A stretch of DNA of 8,047 bases from Citricoccus sp. WCRC_4 (GTDB lineage: Bacteria; Actinomycetota; Actinomycetes; Actinomycetales; Micrococcaceae), in assembly GCA_026645375.1 (NCBI GenBank), contig JAPFFX010000044.1, positions 1 to 8,047 of the forward strand. The letters are read 5' to 3'. Each line of letters starts with the position of its first letter. The first letter of the stretch is position 1. Below, piece after piece: positions 1 through 6,100 of this stretch. Position numbers and translations under genes: made by a program. The notes under the pieces were generated by a model. That model was not told the origin of the DNA, did no database searches, and saw only the letters and a list, made by a program, of their open reading frames with translations.

Positions 1-685
1 TGCCCCGGTTGATGGCCACGTAGTGGACCTGGCCCACGCCCTCCCGCTGCAGGATGGCGGCGGCATCGGACGCCTTCATCTGCGACCGCAGCGGGTAGTC
101 GCCGGGCTGGATGGAGTTCTCGGAGCGGGACTGGTTGACGGCCTCGATGAACGCCTCCCGGCTGGCCACGATGTCCTGGTCCTCCAGTCGCGTGCCAATC
201 GCCAGGGCGCCCTCGCCCTGGTTCACCGTGAAGACGACCTCCTCACCGCCGGGGCCCGGATAATCCTTGGCCGCCGGTGAGGGAAGCAGTCCCCGGACCC
301 CCAGGGACAGGCCGACCACCAGCAGCACGAACACGCCGAAGCCCGAGACCAGGGCGATGTTGCGCCGCCGGCGGCGCTTGCGCCGGGCCTCCCTCTTGGC
401 CAGCTGGGCGGCGTCCTTGGCCCGGTCGGGGTTGATGGTCACCGTCTGGTAGCCCTGCCGGCTGGAGGGCCGGACGATGACGGGGGTCGCCGGCACGCCG
501 GGGCCCTCTCCGTCGCCACGCTGCTCCGGGTACTGGCGGCGGTCCTCTTCCAGCCCCTCGCCGTCCTGCCCGGTCTCGGGATCCTGCCCGGTCTCGGAGT
601 CATTCCCGCTCACGGGGTCCTTCCCGGGCTGGACGTCCCTCGCCGCATCGGTGTCATCGGGGTCGTCAGGAGTCAGGTTGGTCAC
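1..685 (-). CDS. mltG: Endolytic transglycosylase MltG, N-terminal part (cut by window edge)
   Basis: MltG cleaves nascent peptidoglycan strands at the outer face of the membrane and so ends glycan polymerisation. Only the first 228 codons are present; the catalytic YceG domain lies beyond the left edge. What is visible: an acidic, disordered cytoplasmic N-terminus (about residues 1-75), a very basic run of Arg/Lys at 97-108, one membrane helix at about 109-130 (NIALVSGFGVFVLLVVG), then an extracytoplasmic region from about 147 that looks like the LysM-like subdomain preceding the catalytic domain (VFTVNQGEGALAIGTRL, then QPGDYPLRSQM). The GTG at 685-683 was chosen because an AAGGAGAGG ribosome site (703-695) lies nine bases upstream and no in-frame start is seen just before it. 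The start overlaps the end of ruvX by 20 bases, implying coupled translation. The identification rests on architecture, the YceG-like start of the outer domain, and position after ruvX, which is usual in bacteria. Confidence 0.88.
   Translation of the reverse strand, partial: MTNLTPDDPDDTDAARDVQPGKDPVSGNDSETGQDPETGQDGEGLEEDRRQYPEQRGDGEGPGVPATPVIVRPSSRQGYQTVTINPDRAKDAAQLAKREARRKRRRRRNIALVSGFGVFVLLVVGLSLGVRGLLPSPAAKDYPGPGGEEVVFTVNQGEGALAIGTRLEDQDIVASREAFIEAVNQSRSENSIQPGDYPLRSQMKASDAAAILQREGVGQVHYVAINRG
566..619 (-). repeat. Three hexapeptide repeats in the MltG cytoplasmic tail
   Basis: Residues 23-40 of MltG read as three six-residue units, DPVSGN, DSETGQ and DPETGQ. The last two units are near-identical 18-base tandem copies (about 563-580 and 581-598), differing at the two end bases. 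The segment lies in the acidic disordered tail before the membrane helix, so copy-number change would keep the reading frame. It looks like simple tandem duplication in a region under weak constraint. Confidence 0.7.
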
Positions 686-1223
686 GTGTGACGTCCTCTC
701 CTTCGTTCGACTCAGCGGCAGGGATGTGAACGGGACGACCTGCGTCCCGCTGGAGTGATTGTTGCATAGTCAACGCCTGCTCAAGGATCTGCACCGCGGC
801 GACCTGGTCCACGACCTCACGGTGCTGCCGGCTGTTCCGGCCGGCCTCGTGCAGCTGGCGGTGGGCGGTCACGGTGCTCAGTCGTTCATCGACCAGGCGG
901 ACACCCGCGCGGCTGCCCGCCCGGAGCAGCTCCATGGCCAGGGCACCGGCGTAGTCCACGGCGTCCTGGGTGGAGGCGGTCGGGCGGCCCTGCAGGTTGA
1001 CCGGATGGCCCACGTAGACCGTGACCGCGTCGCGGTCCAGGGCCTCCCGGACGATCATCCGCCGGTCGGACCCCTTCCTCACGTCGCGCCTGAGGGTCTT
1101 CACCGGCGTGGCCAGGATGCCGTCCGGATCGGAGGCGGCCAGCCCGACGCGCGCGCGCCCGACGTCGACCCCGAGTCGGACGCCGCGCCGAGGGGCAGGC
1201 GGTGGCAGGGGTGCCTCGCTCAC
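666..1223 (-). CDS. ruvX: YqgF/RuvX family RNase H-fold protein (putative Holliday junction resolvase / pre-16S rRNA nuclease)
   Basis: This is a 185-residue cytoplasmic protein of the YqgF family. In E. coli the family is tied to 5' processing of 16S rRNA, and in other bacteria to Holliday junction resolution. The RNase H-like fold is visible: LGVDVGRARVGLAASD (17-32) carries the first catalytic Asp, then VYVGHPVNLQG (69-79), VRLVDERLST (108-117) with the acidic DER, and DQVAAVQILEQAL (139-151) with the last Asp. The GHP in the second motif replaces the more usual GLP. The GTG start at 1223-1221 shares bases with the alaS stop (GTGA). The reading frame continues open upstream, but that part is only alaS read in another frame. 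GGGAG about ten bases upstream is a modest ribosome site. Residues 152-185 form an Asp/Glu-rich tail beyond the conserved core. The gene sits between alaS and mltG, its common place in actinobacteria. Confidence 0.93.
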   Translation of the reverse strand: MSEAPLPPPAPRRGVRLGVDVGRARVGLAASDPDGILATPVKTLRRDVRKGSDRRMIVREALDRDAVTVYVGHPVNLQGRPTASTQDAVDYAGALAMELLRAGSRAGVRLVDERLSTVTAHRQLHEAGRNSRQHREVVDQVAAVQILEQALTMQQSLQRDAGRPVHIPAAESNEGEDVTRDQPDS

Positions 1224-3955
1224 GCGCCCGCGGCTCCCGCGGGCGGGACGGTCGAGACGATGGACTGCCTCACGGCCTCCAGTGCCTCGAGGATCCGGGT
1301 GGTGTCCTGGCCACCACCCTGGGCGACGTCGTCCTTGCCACCGCCGCCGCCACCGAGCACGGAGCACGCGGTCTTCACCAGGGCCCCGGCCTTCAGGCCG
1401 GACTCGCGAGCCGCCTGGCTGGTGGCCACGACCACGAGCGGGCGGCCCTTGGCCACGCCGGCCAGGGCGGCGACCACGGCGGTGCCGGCAGCGTTGCCGC
1501 TCGCGTTCTCGAGGCGGGACCGCAGGTCCAGCGCCAGCGTCCGCAGCTCGTCGCCCGAGCCGACCTGGCCGGCGTCGTGGGCCAGCACCTTCACGCCGGA
1601 GATCTCGACGGCCTGGTCGATGAGGCGACCGGCCTCCGCCTGCAGCTGCGCGGCCCGCAGGGCTGCCAGTTCCTTCTCGATCTCCTTGAGCCGGCCCAGG
1701 GTGGCGGCCACGCGGTCCCGCACCTGGTCGGCGGGGACCTTGAGCATGCCGGTCAGCTCGTTGACGAGGGTCCGCTCGGTGGCCAGGTGACGGAAGGCGT
1801 CGAGCCCCACGAGGGCCTCCACGCGGCGGTTGCCGGAGCCGACGGACTGCTCGCCGAGCAGGGCCAGGGAGCCGATCTCCGCGGTGGCGCCCACGTGGGT
1901 GCCGCCGCAGAGCTCGCGCGACCAGGCGCCGTTGACCTCGACCACGCGCACGCGGTCCCCGTACTTCTCACCGAACAGGCTCATCGCCCCGAGCTCGCGG
2001 GCCTCGGACAGGGACATCTCCTGGGTGAGCACCGGGTAGTTGTCCCGGATGGCGACGTTGGACACGTCCTCGACCTCGGTCCGGGCCATCTCGGACATCG
2101 CCTCGCCCCAGCGGAAGTCGAAGCGCAGGTAGCCCTCCTTGTTGAAGGACCCGGACTGGGTGGCCTCGGGGCCGAGGACCTGGTGCAGCGCGGCGTGCAC
2201 GATGTGCGTGCCGGTGTGCGCCTTCTGGGCGTCCAGGCGTCGCTGCAGGTCGATGGCCCCAACGGCGGTGGCGCCTGCGGGCACCTCACCCTGCCGCACC
2301 CTGACCCGGTGCACGCTCAGCCCCCTCAGCGGGGCCTGGACGTCGAGGACCTCCAGGACGAAGCCGTCACCGGTGATCAGGCCGGTGTCCGCGGCCTGGC
2401 CGCCGGACTCCGCGTAGAACGGCGTGGCGTCCAGGACCAGTTCGAGTTCCTGGCCGGCGGCTGCCGAGGCGACCTGCCGGCCCCCGGCGAGCAGCCCCCG
2501 GATCCGGGACTCGGTGGTGTGCTCGGTGTACCCGGTGAAGACGGTGTCGCCCTCGGCCACCAGCTCGCGGTAGGCGGAGGCGTCCACGTGGCCGGACTTC
2601 TTGGACTTGGCGTCCTGGCGGGCGCGGTCGCGCTGCTCGGTCATCAGGCCCCGGAAGCCCTCCTCGTCCACGCTGACCCCGGCCTCGGCGGCCATCTCCA
2701 GGGTCAGGTCGATCGGGAAGCCGTAGGTGTCGTGGAGCTCGAAGGCGTCGGCACCGGAGATGCCCGGGCGCTCGGGGTCCTGGGCGCGGGCCGCGGCCAC
2801 GGCACCGTCCATGCGGGCGGTGCCCGCGGTGATGGTCCGCAGGAAGGCCTTCTCCTCGTTGTACGCGATCCGCGAGATGCGCTCGAAGTCGCGACCGATC
2901 TCGGGGTAGGTGCCCACCATGGCGTCCCGGGACACGGGCAGCAGCTCGGGCAGCACCGGGTCGGTGACGCCCATCAGCCGCATCGCGCGCACGGCGCGGC
3001 GGATCAGCCGGCGCAGCACGTAACCGCCGGCCTCGTTGCCCGGCACCACGCCGTCGGTGATGAGCATCAGTGCGGAGCGGACGTGGTCGGCGATCATCCG
3101 CAGCCGGACGTCGTCGGCGTAGTGCGGGTCCCGGGGGTCCTCGGTGGAGGTGTACTCACGACCGGCCAGCTCGGCGGCGCGGTCCAGGACGGGACGGACC
3201 TGGTCCGTCTCGTACATGTTCTCCACGCCCTGCAGGATCATGGCCAGGCGCTCCAGGCCCAGCCCGGTGTCGATGTTCCGGTTCGCCAGTTCCCCGGCGA
3301 CGTCGAAGTCCTCCTTGGTGCGCACCGTGGAGAGCTGGTACTGCATGAAGACCAGGTTCCAGATCTCCATGTAGCGGTTGTCGTCCGCGGCGGGGCCACC
3401 CTCGATCCCGTACTCGGGTCCGCGGTCGTAGAAGATCTCCGAGCAGGGACCGCCGGGACCGGGCTGGCCGGTGTTCCAGTAGTTGTCGGCCTTGCCCATG
3501 CGCTGGATGCGTCCGGCGGGCACGCCCACCTCGTCACGCCAGATCCGCTCGGCCTCGTCGTCCTCCTCGTAGACGGTGATCCAGAGCCGCTCCGGGTCCA
3601 GGCCGTAGCCGCCCTCCTCGCGGGAACTGGTGAGCAGCTCCCAGGCGAAGGGGATCGCCTGCTCCTTGAAGTAGTCGCCGAAGGAGAAGTTCCCGCACAT
3701 CTGGAAGAAGGTGCCGTGCCGGACCGTCTTGCCGACCTCCTCGATGTCCGCCGTGCGGATGCACTTCTGGACGGTGGCCGCGCGCGGGTACGGCGGGGTC
3801 TCCTGTCCGAGGAAGTAGGGGATGAAGGGGACCATGCCGGCGATGGTGAACAGCAACGACGGGTCCGGGGAGACCAGGGAGGCCGAGGGGACGACGGTAT
3901 GGTCCTTCTTCTCGAAGAACTCCAGCCAGCGGCTGGCGATTTCCTGGGACTTCAT
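1220..3955 (-). CDS. alaS: Alanine--tRNA ligase (AlaRS)
   Basis: AlaRS charges tRNA-Ala with alanine in the cytoplasm and hydrolyses mischarged Ser- and Gly-tRNA-Ala. At 911 residues it is full length for actinobacteria. The class II aminoacylation core begins at residue 1 (SQEIASRWLEFFEKKDHT; then SLLFTIAGMVPF at 33-44 and the motif with RTADIEEVGKTVRHGTFFQ at 67-85). GLGLERLAMILQG (231-243) matches the class II motif 3 region. The editing domain shows both halves of the zinc site: HTGTH at 580-584 and CGGTH at 683-687. TPFYAESGGQ (511-520) marks its start. A helical segment near 755-780 leads into the C-Ala domain, ending in the Gly-rich GGGGGGKDDVAQGGG (868-882). ATG at 3955-3953 is preceded by GGAAG at five bases and overlaps the upstream stop as ATGA. 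It is the second gene of a coupled operon with ruvX and mltG. Confidence 0.98.
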   Translation of the reverse strand: MKSQEIASRWLEFFEKKDHTVVPSASLVSPDPSLLFTIAGMVPFIPYFLGQETPPYPRAATVQKCIRTADIEEVGKTVRHGTFFQMCGNFSFGDYFKEQAIPFAWELLTSSREEGGYGLDPERLWITVYEEDDEAERIWRDEVGVPAGRIQRMGKADNYWNTGQPGPGGPCSEIFYDRGPEYGIEGGPAADDNRYMEIWNLVFMQYQLSTVRTKEDFDVAGELANRNIDTGLGLERLAMILQGVENMYETDQVRPVLDRAAELAGREYTSTEDPRDPHYADDVRLRMIADHVRSALMLITDGVVPGNEAGGYVLRRLIRRAVRAMRLMGVTDPVLPELLPVSRDAMVGTYPEIGRDFERISRIAYNEEKAFLRTITAGTARMDGAVAAARAQDPERPGISGADAFELHDTYGFPIDLTLEMAAEAGVSVDEEGFRGLMTEQRDRARQDAKSKKSGHVDASAYRELVAEGDTVFTGYTEHTTESRIRGLLAGGRQVASAAAGQELELVLDATPFYAESGGQAADTGLITGDGFVLEVLDVQAPLRGLSVHRVRVRQGEVPAGATAVGAIDLQRRLDAQKAHTGTHIVHAALHQVLGPEATQSGSFNKEGYLRFDFRWGEAMSEMARTEVEDVSNVAIRDNYPVLTQEMSLSEARELGAMSLFGEKYGDRVRVVEVNGAWSRELCGGTHVGATAEIGSLALLGEQSVGSGNRRVEALVGLDAFRHLATERTLVNELTGMLKVPADQVRDRVAATLGRLKEIEKELAALRAAQLQAEAGRLIDQAVEISGVKVLAHDAGQVGSGDELRTLALDLRSRLENASGNAAGTAVVAALAGVAKGRPLVVVATSQAARESGLKAGALVKTACSVLGGGGGGKDDVAQGGGQDTTRILEALEAVRQSIVSTVPPAGAAGA

Positions 3956-4341
3956 GACTGCTTCCGTGAGTCGGGGCGGGTGGACCGGCCGGCGGTGCCG
4001 GACGCGGCGGGGGCGGACGTGGCGGTGCCGGGGATGGTCTCGTGGCCTGCGGCGGGGGAATCCCCGGCAGTGGCCCGGGGCGCGGCACCGGCCAGCGTGG
4101 AGGGCACGGTCTTCCAGGCCGGGACCTCCTCGCGCAGTTGATAGGCGAAGGACCTGGCACTGGCGGCCAGGGCGGTGGCTGCGGCCTGGCCGGCGTTGCG
4201 GCCGATGTTCTCCGGGTTCAGGGTGTTCCGGAGCGTCTCCTCGGCCTTGAGGGCGGCGGCATCGCGGCCCTTGCTGTAGGCGGTGTGGCCCAGCCATCCG
4301 GCCGCGGCGCCGACGCCCAGCAGCAGTACGCGCTTGATCAC
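3952..4341 (-). CDS. Small membrane-anchored protein, DUF6167-like
   Basis: This 129-residue protein has no known biochemical function. It opens with KR followed by a hydrophobic Gly/Ala segment (about 4-19, VLLLGVGAAAGWLGH) that should be a single membrane anchor. A charged helical stretch follows (about 25-75, including LNPENIGRNAGQAAA and SFAYQLREEVPAW), then a low-complexity Ala/Pro/Thr/Ser/Gly tail from 85 on. The layout (short anchor, then an xPExxxRxA motif, then an amphipathic helix) resembles what I remember of DUF6167 proteins encoded just before alaS in Streptomyces and relatives. No search supports this here. The GTG at 4341-4339 was chosen over an upstream in-frame ATG (4374) because GGAAAGGA lies exactly six bases before it and the hydrophobic segment begins at once. 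Its TGA overlaps the alaS ATG by four bases, so it is the first gene of the alaS operon and probably translationally coupled to it. Confidence 0.8.
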   Translation of the reverse strand: MIKRVLLLGVGAAAGWLGHTAYSKGRDAAALKAEETLRNTLNPENIGRNAGQAAATALAASARSFAYQLREEVPAWKTVPSTLAGAAPRATAGDSPAAGHETIPGTATSAPAASGTAGRSTRPDSRKQS

Positions 4342-4372
4342 GACAGGTCCTTTCCGGAGGGGTGACTGGTCC

Positions 4373-4378
4373 ACCTTA
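4373..4378 (-). promoter_or_regulatory. Possible -10 element for the DUF6167-like/alaS/ruvX/mltG operon
   Basis: On the minus strand TAAGGT fits the actinobacterial TANNNT -10 pattern. It lies about 31 bases before the GTG at 4341, giving a predicted leader of roughly 25 bases that includes the GGAAAGGA ribosome site. The best -35 candidate, TTCAGC, is 19 bases upstream and poor. The hexamer sits downstream of the rpsD terminator hairpin, where an operon promoter would be expected. This is position and pattern only. Confidence 0.33.
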
Positions 4379-4453
4379 CCGGTGGCGGGAGCCGGACGCT
4401 GAAACCGGCACGGGCCGGCGACCGCGGGATCGCGGACTCCCCGGTTAACGCCG

Positions 4454-4488
4454 AGGACCCGGCCTCCCCTCGGGGAGGACCGGGTCCT
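4454..4488 (-). terminator. GC-rich hairpin terminator after rpsD
   Basis: A perfect 9-bp outer stem (AGGACCCGG at 4454-4462 with CCGGGTCCT at 4480-4488) continues through a single bulged base into a 6-bp inner stem (CCTCCC with GGGAGG) closed by a four-base loop. It starts about 15 bases after the rpsD stop. No T-rich tract follows on the minus strand (the next bases are CGGCGTTAACC), so it is a hairpin of the U-tract-poor kind common in high-GC actinobacteria. It separates rpsD from the alaS operon. Confidence 0.75.
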
Positions 4489-4502
4489 GCGTCACGGGCG
4501 GA

Positions 4503-5129
4503 TCAGCGCGCGTAGTACTCGACCACGAGGTTCTCCTCGCAGGTCACGGGGACCTCGGAGCGCTTGGGGCGGCGGACCAGCTTGGCCTGCAGCTTGTCGA
4601 TCTCGACGTCCAGGTAACCCGGGACGGTCGGCAGGACCTCCTGGTGGGCACCGGTGGCGGAGATCTGGAACGGGACCATCTTCTCGGAACGGGTGTGCAC
4701 GTGGATCAGCTGGCCCTCCTTCACGCGGAAGGACGGACGGTCCACGCGGGCACCGTTGACCATGATGTGGCGGTGCACGACCATCTGGCGGGCCTGGGCG
4801 ATGGTGCGGGCGAAGCCGGCACGCAGCACCAGGGCGTCCAGGCGCATCTCGAGCAGCTCGACCAGGTTCTCACCGGTCAGGCCCTCGGTGCGCTTGGCCT
4901 CTTCGAAGTAGCGGCGCATCTGCGCCTCACGGATGTTGTACTGGGCGCGCAGGCGCTGCTTTTCCTTCAGGCGGACCGAGTAGTCGGAGTCGGCCTTGCG
5001 ACGGGCGCGGCCGTGCTGGCCGGGGCCGTACGGACGGCGCTCCATGTACTTCTCGGCCTTGGGGGTCAGGGCGATGCCGAGGGCGCGCGAGTGGCGCACG
5101 GTACGGCGCGAACGGAGGTTGGAAGCCAC
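4503..5129 (-). CDS. rpsD: 30S ribosomal protein S4
   Basis: S4 is a primary 16S rRNA-binding protein that nucleates small-subunit assembly and helps decoding accuracy. The 208-residue length is standard. The N-terminal S4 domain (1-95) includes RRPYGPGQHGRARRKADSDY (31-50) and lacks the four-Cys zinc site, so this is the zinc-free (C-minus) form. The S4 RNA-binding fold runs from about 96 to 160 (MRLDALVLRAGFARTIAQAR, 95-114; VVHRHIMVNG, 117-126). The end, VPVTCEENLVVEYYAR, is the typical actinobacterial C-terminus. Start is GTG (5129-5127) with AGAAAGG six bases upstream. In these organisms rpsD stands away from the large ribosomal operons, as here, followed by its own hairpin. S4 represses its own synthesis through its mRNA in E. 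coli and Bacillus. Whether the long leader here does that is unknown. Confidence 0.98.
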   Translation of the reverse strand: MASNLRSRRTVRHSRALGIALTPKAEKYMERRPYGPGQHGRARRKADSDYSVRLKEKQRLRAQYNIREAQMRRYFEEAKRTEGLTGENLVELLEMRLDALVLRAGFARTIAQARQMVVHRHIMVNGARVDRPSFRVKEGQLIHVHTRSEKMVPFQISATGAHQEVLPTVPGYLDVEIDKLQAKLVRRPKRSEVPVTCEENLVVEYYAR

Positions 5130-5171
5130 GAGGGACCTTTCTTGTCAGGCGGCACGGTTCTGGTGTGATCA

Positions 5172-5359
5172 CCGGTCCTGGCACAGGTGGGGGCTCCCAC
5201 GGTGTGACAAGTACGGACCGGAACCTGGCCTCCGTCGCGTCCTGCGGAGAGCTGAGGGGCATGCCGCTGCCCGTCATCGCTGCAGCGCCGCACGTCGGTG
5301 GACCGCGTGAGCGGACCGGCCGGGACGGGACCGGTGGTGACCGCGGCCACGAGGACCGG
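5172..5359. repeat. Cluster of GGACCGG heptamers in the rpsD leader
   Basis: GGACCGG occurs on the plus strand at 5215-5221, 5313-5319, 5328-5334 and 5353-5359. An inverted copy, CCGGTCC, is at 5172-5178. Three of the sites extend to the palindromic core ACCGGT. Five copies in about 190 bases is denser than base composition alone would suggest, although the heptamer also occurs singly elsewhere in the window, for example in the rpsD terminator and at the right edge. Function unknown. Confidence 0.45.
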
Positions 5360-5367
5360 TTCACCAC
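5334..5367 (-). other. Bulged hairpin in the rpsD leader RNA
   Basis: On the minus strand GTGGTGA, a bulged A, and CCG pair with CGG and TCACCAC, giving a 10-bp stem with one bulge and a 13-base loop. It lies about 30 bases after the predicted transcription start and well before the rpsD start. No T tract follows, so it does not look like a plain terminator. It could be a leader structure or chance in GC-rich DNA. Confidence 0.4.
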
Positions 5368-5403
5368 TGGGGCATACTGGCGGCGCTTGCCAGACAGCGG
5401 ACT

Positions 5404-5409
5404 ACTCTA
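5404..5409 (-). promoter_or_regulatory. Possible extended -10 promoter for rpsD
   Basis: On the minus strand TGGTAGAGT contains TAGAGT, a TANNNT match, with an upstream TGn extended -10 motif. No -35 box stands at the normal distance; CTGACA is present but 21 bases away. Transcription would start near 5397, some 270 bases before the rpsD GTG. It lies between the stress-protein stop and rpsD, so it would give rpsD its own promoter. Confidence 0.35.
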
Positions 5410-5462
5410 CCAGTCGCCGGGGGCCGTCTGTGTCAGCGGCGTGCACCCCGGCCCGGCGCACC

Positions 5463-5972
5463 TCAGCCCCGGTGGGCGTCCGGCATCGGCCGGCCCTCGG
5501 CCACCTGGGCGGCCTGCGCGACGTGCGTGGCCTCCACCAGCACGTCGTAGGACTCGGCCTCCATCACCTGGACCGAGGAGAAGTCGCGCTTGCCGCGGGT
5601 CGCGGCGTGTCCGATGGCCCCGAAGATCGCACCCCAGACGGCGCCGAAGCCCACGGCCAGCAGGATCATGAGCAGGCCGGACTCCGGGGCGAAGATCACG
5701 AACAGGATGCCGATCATCAGGCCGAACCACAGGCCGCCGAGGGCCCCCCGGCCGGCGGCCCTGGCGGTGGTCAGCCGTCCCGTGATCTGCTCGACCGAGC
5801 GCAGCCCGGTGCCCACGATCCGCGTCTTCTCCACCGGGAAGCCGCCGTCCGACAGCCGGTCCACGAGCTCCTGGGCCTGCTCGTACGTGGTCACGGTCTT
5901 CAGGATGCGGTAGTCGACCTCCGTGGTGTTGGGCACCAGTCGGGAGGCGGGGTTGTTGGCGGGAGTGGTCAT
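5463..5972 (-). CDS. General stress protein, YflT-like N-terminal domain with glycine-zipper membrane hairpin
   Basis: This 169-residue protein has a soluble N-terminal domain (about 20-70) that fits the heat-induced stress protein YflT / GSP17M family: YRILKTVTTYEQAQELVDRL followed by GGFPVEKTRIVGTGLRSVEQ. Two hydrophobic Gly-rich helices follow (about 77-95 and 98-122, with GAVWGAIFGAIG), forming a membrane hairpin like that of glycine-zipper proteins. A short C-terminal soluble segment (about 124-169) contains VQVMEAESYDVLVEATHV, which resembles a returning beta-strand/helix of the same domain. The ATG at 5972 is preceded by GGAGGT at six bases, the best ribosome site in the window. Actinobacterial homologues with this layout are annotated only as general stress protein, and the molecular function is not known. 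It is on the same strand as rarA (128 bases upstream) and rpsD (333 bases downstream). Confidence 0.8.
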   Translation of the reverse strand: MTTPANNPASRLVPNTTEVDYRILKTVTTYEQAQELVDRLSDGGFPVEKTRIVGTGLRSVEQITGRLTTARAAGRGALGGLWFGLMIGILFVIFAPESGLLMILLAVGFGAVWGAIFGAIGHAATRGKRDFSSVQVMEAESYDVLVEATHVAQAAQVAEGRPMPDAHRG

Positions 5973-6047
5973 GGGACGACCTCCGGTTTCCCCGGGTCCC
6001 CTGGGAGAACTGCCCCGGACCCGGACGGTGCGGACAGGAACGACTCC

Positions 6048-6053
6048 ATCCTA
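6048..6053 (-). promoter_or_regulatory. Possible -10 element for the stress-protein gene
   Basis: TAGGAT on the minus strand fits TANNNT and would start transcription about 68 bases before the ATG. No -35 box is recognisable at 16-19 bases, where the DNA is almost pure G and C. I could not find a clear alternative-sigma signature either. It lies in the 128-base gap after rarA; the rest of that gap holds only short GC palindromes. Confidence 0.25.
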
Positions 6054-6100
6054 GGCCGGGCCGGCCCCTCGGGGCGGGGCTGCGTTTGCCGGGGCCGGCG

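Larger units (their letters stand above)
5130..5462 (-). other. 333-base gene-free region: rpsD leader and promoter zone
   Basis: No open frame here has a convincing start and coding character; those present are extensions or shadows of rpsD. The stretch contains the rpsD ribosome site (5142-5136), a candidate extended -10 promoter (5409-5404), a bulged 10-bp hairpin (5334-5367), a small CTGGC/GCCAG hairpin just after the promoter candidate, a GTGGG/CCCAC hairpin near 5191-5204, and several GGACCGG copies. If the promoter call is right, the rpsD mRNA has a leader of about 270 bases, unusually long for an actinobacterium. No clear terminator for the stress-protein gene could be found at its left end, so read-through into rpsD is possible. 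Confidence 0.5.

Noticed and set aside
1224..1367. Longer RuvX with 48 extra N-terminal residues
   Set aside because: The extension is out-of-frame alaS sequence, Arg/Gly/Pro-rich and unlike any YqgF N-terminus. The GTG overlapping the alaS stop gives the expected length.
759..1790. 343-codon plus-strand open frame across ruvX and the end of alaS
   Set aside because: It is antisense to two well-identified genes, with low-complexity Ala/Arg/Ser composition and no family resemblance.
1202..4141. 979-codon open frame on the plus strand, antisense to alaS
   Set aside because: It mirrors alaS codon by codon in very GC-rich DNA, where G/C at third positions removes stops from the opposite strand. 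The product is Gly/Val/His/Leu-rich without any recognisable domain, while the minus strand encodes an unmistakable AlaRS.
4927..5367. Minus-strand open frames in the rpsD leader (also 5066-5350) that run into rpsD
   Set aside because: They are out of frame with rpsD, overlap its coding region extensively, are Pro/Arg-rich, and have no supporting ribosome site. A regulatory leader peptide is not excluded but nothing favours one.
6030..6100. Short GC palindromes after rarA as a terminator
   Set aside because: The best stem is only about five base pairs (GCCCC/GGGGC) with a two-base loop and no T tract, which is expected by chance in such GC-rich DNA.
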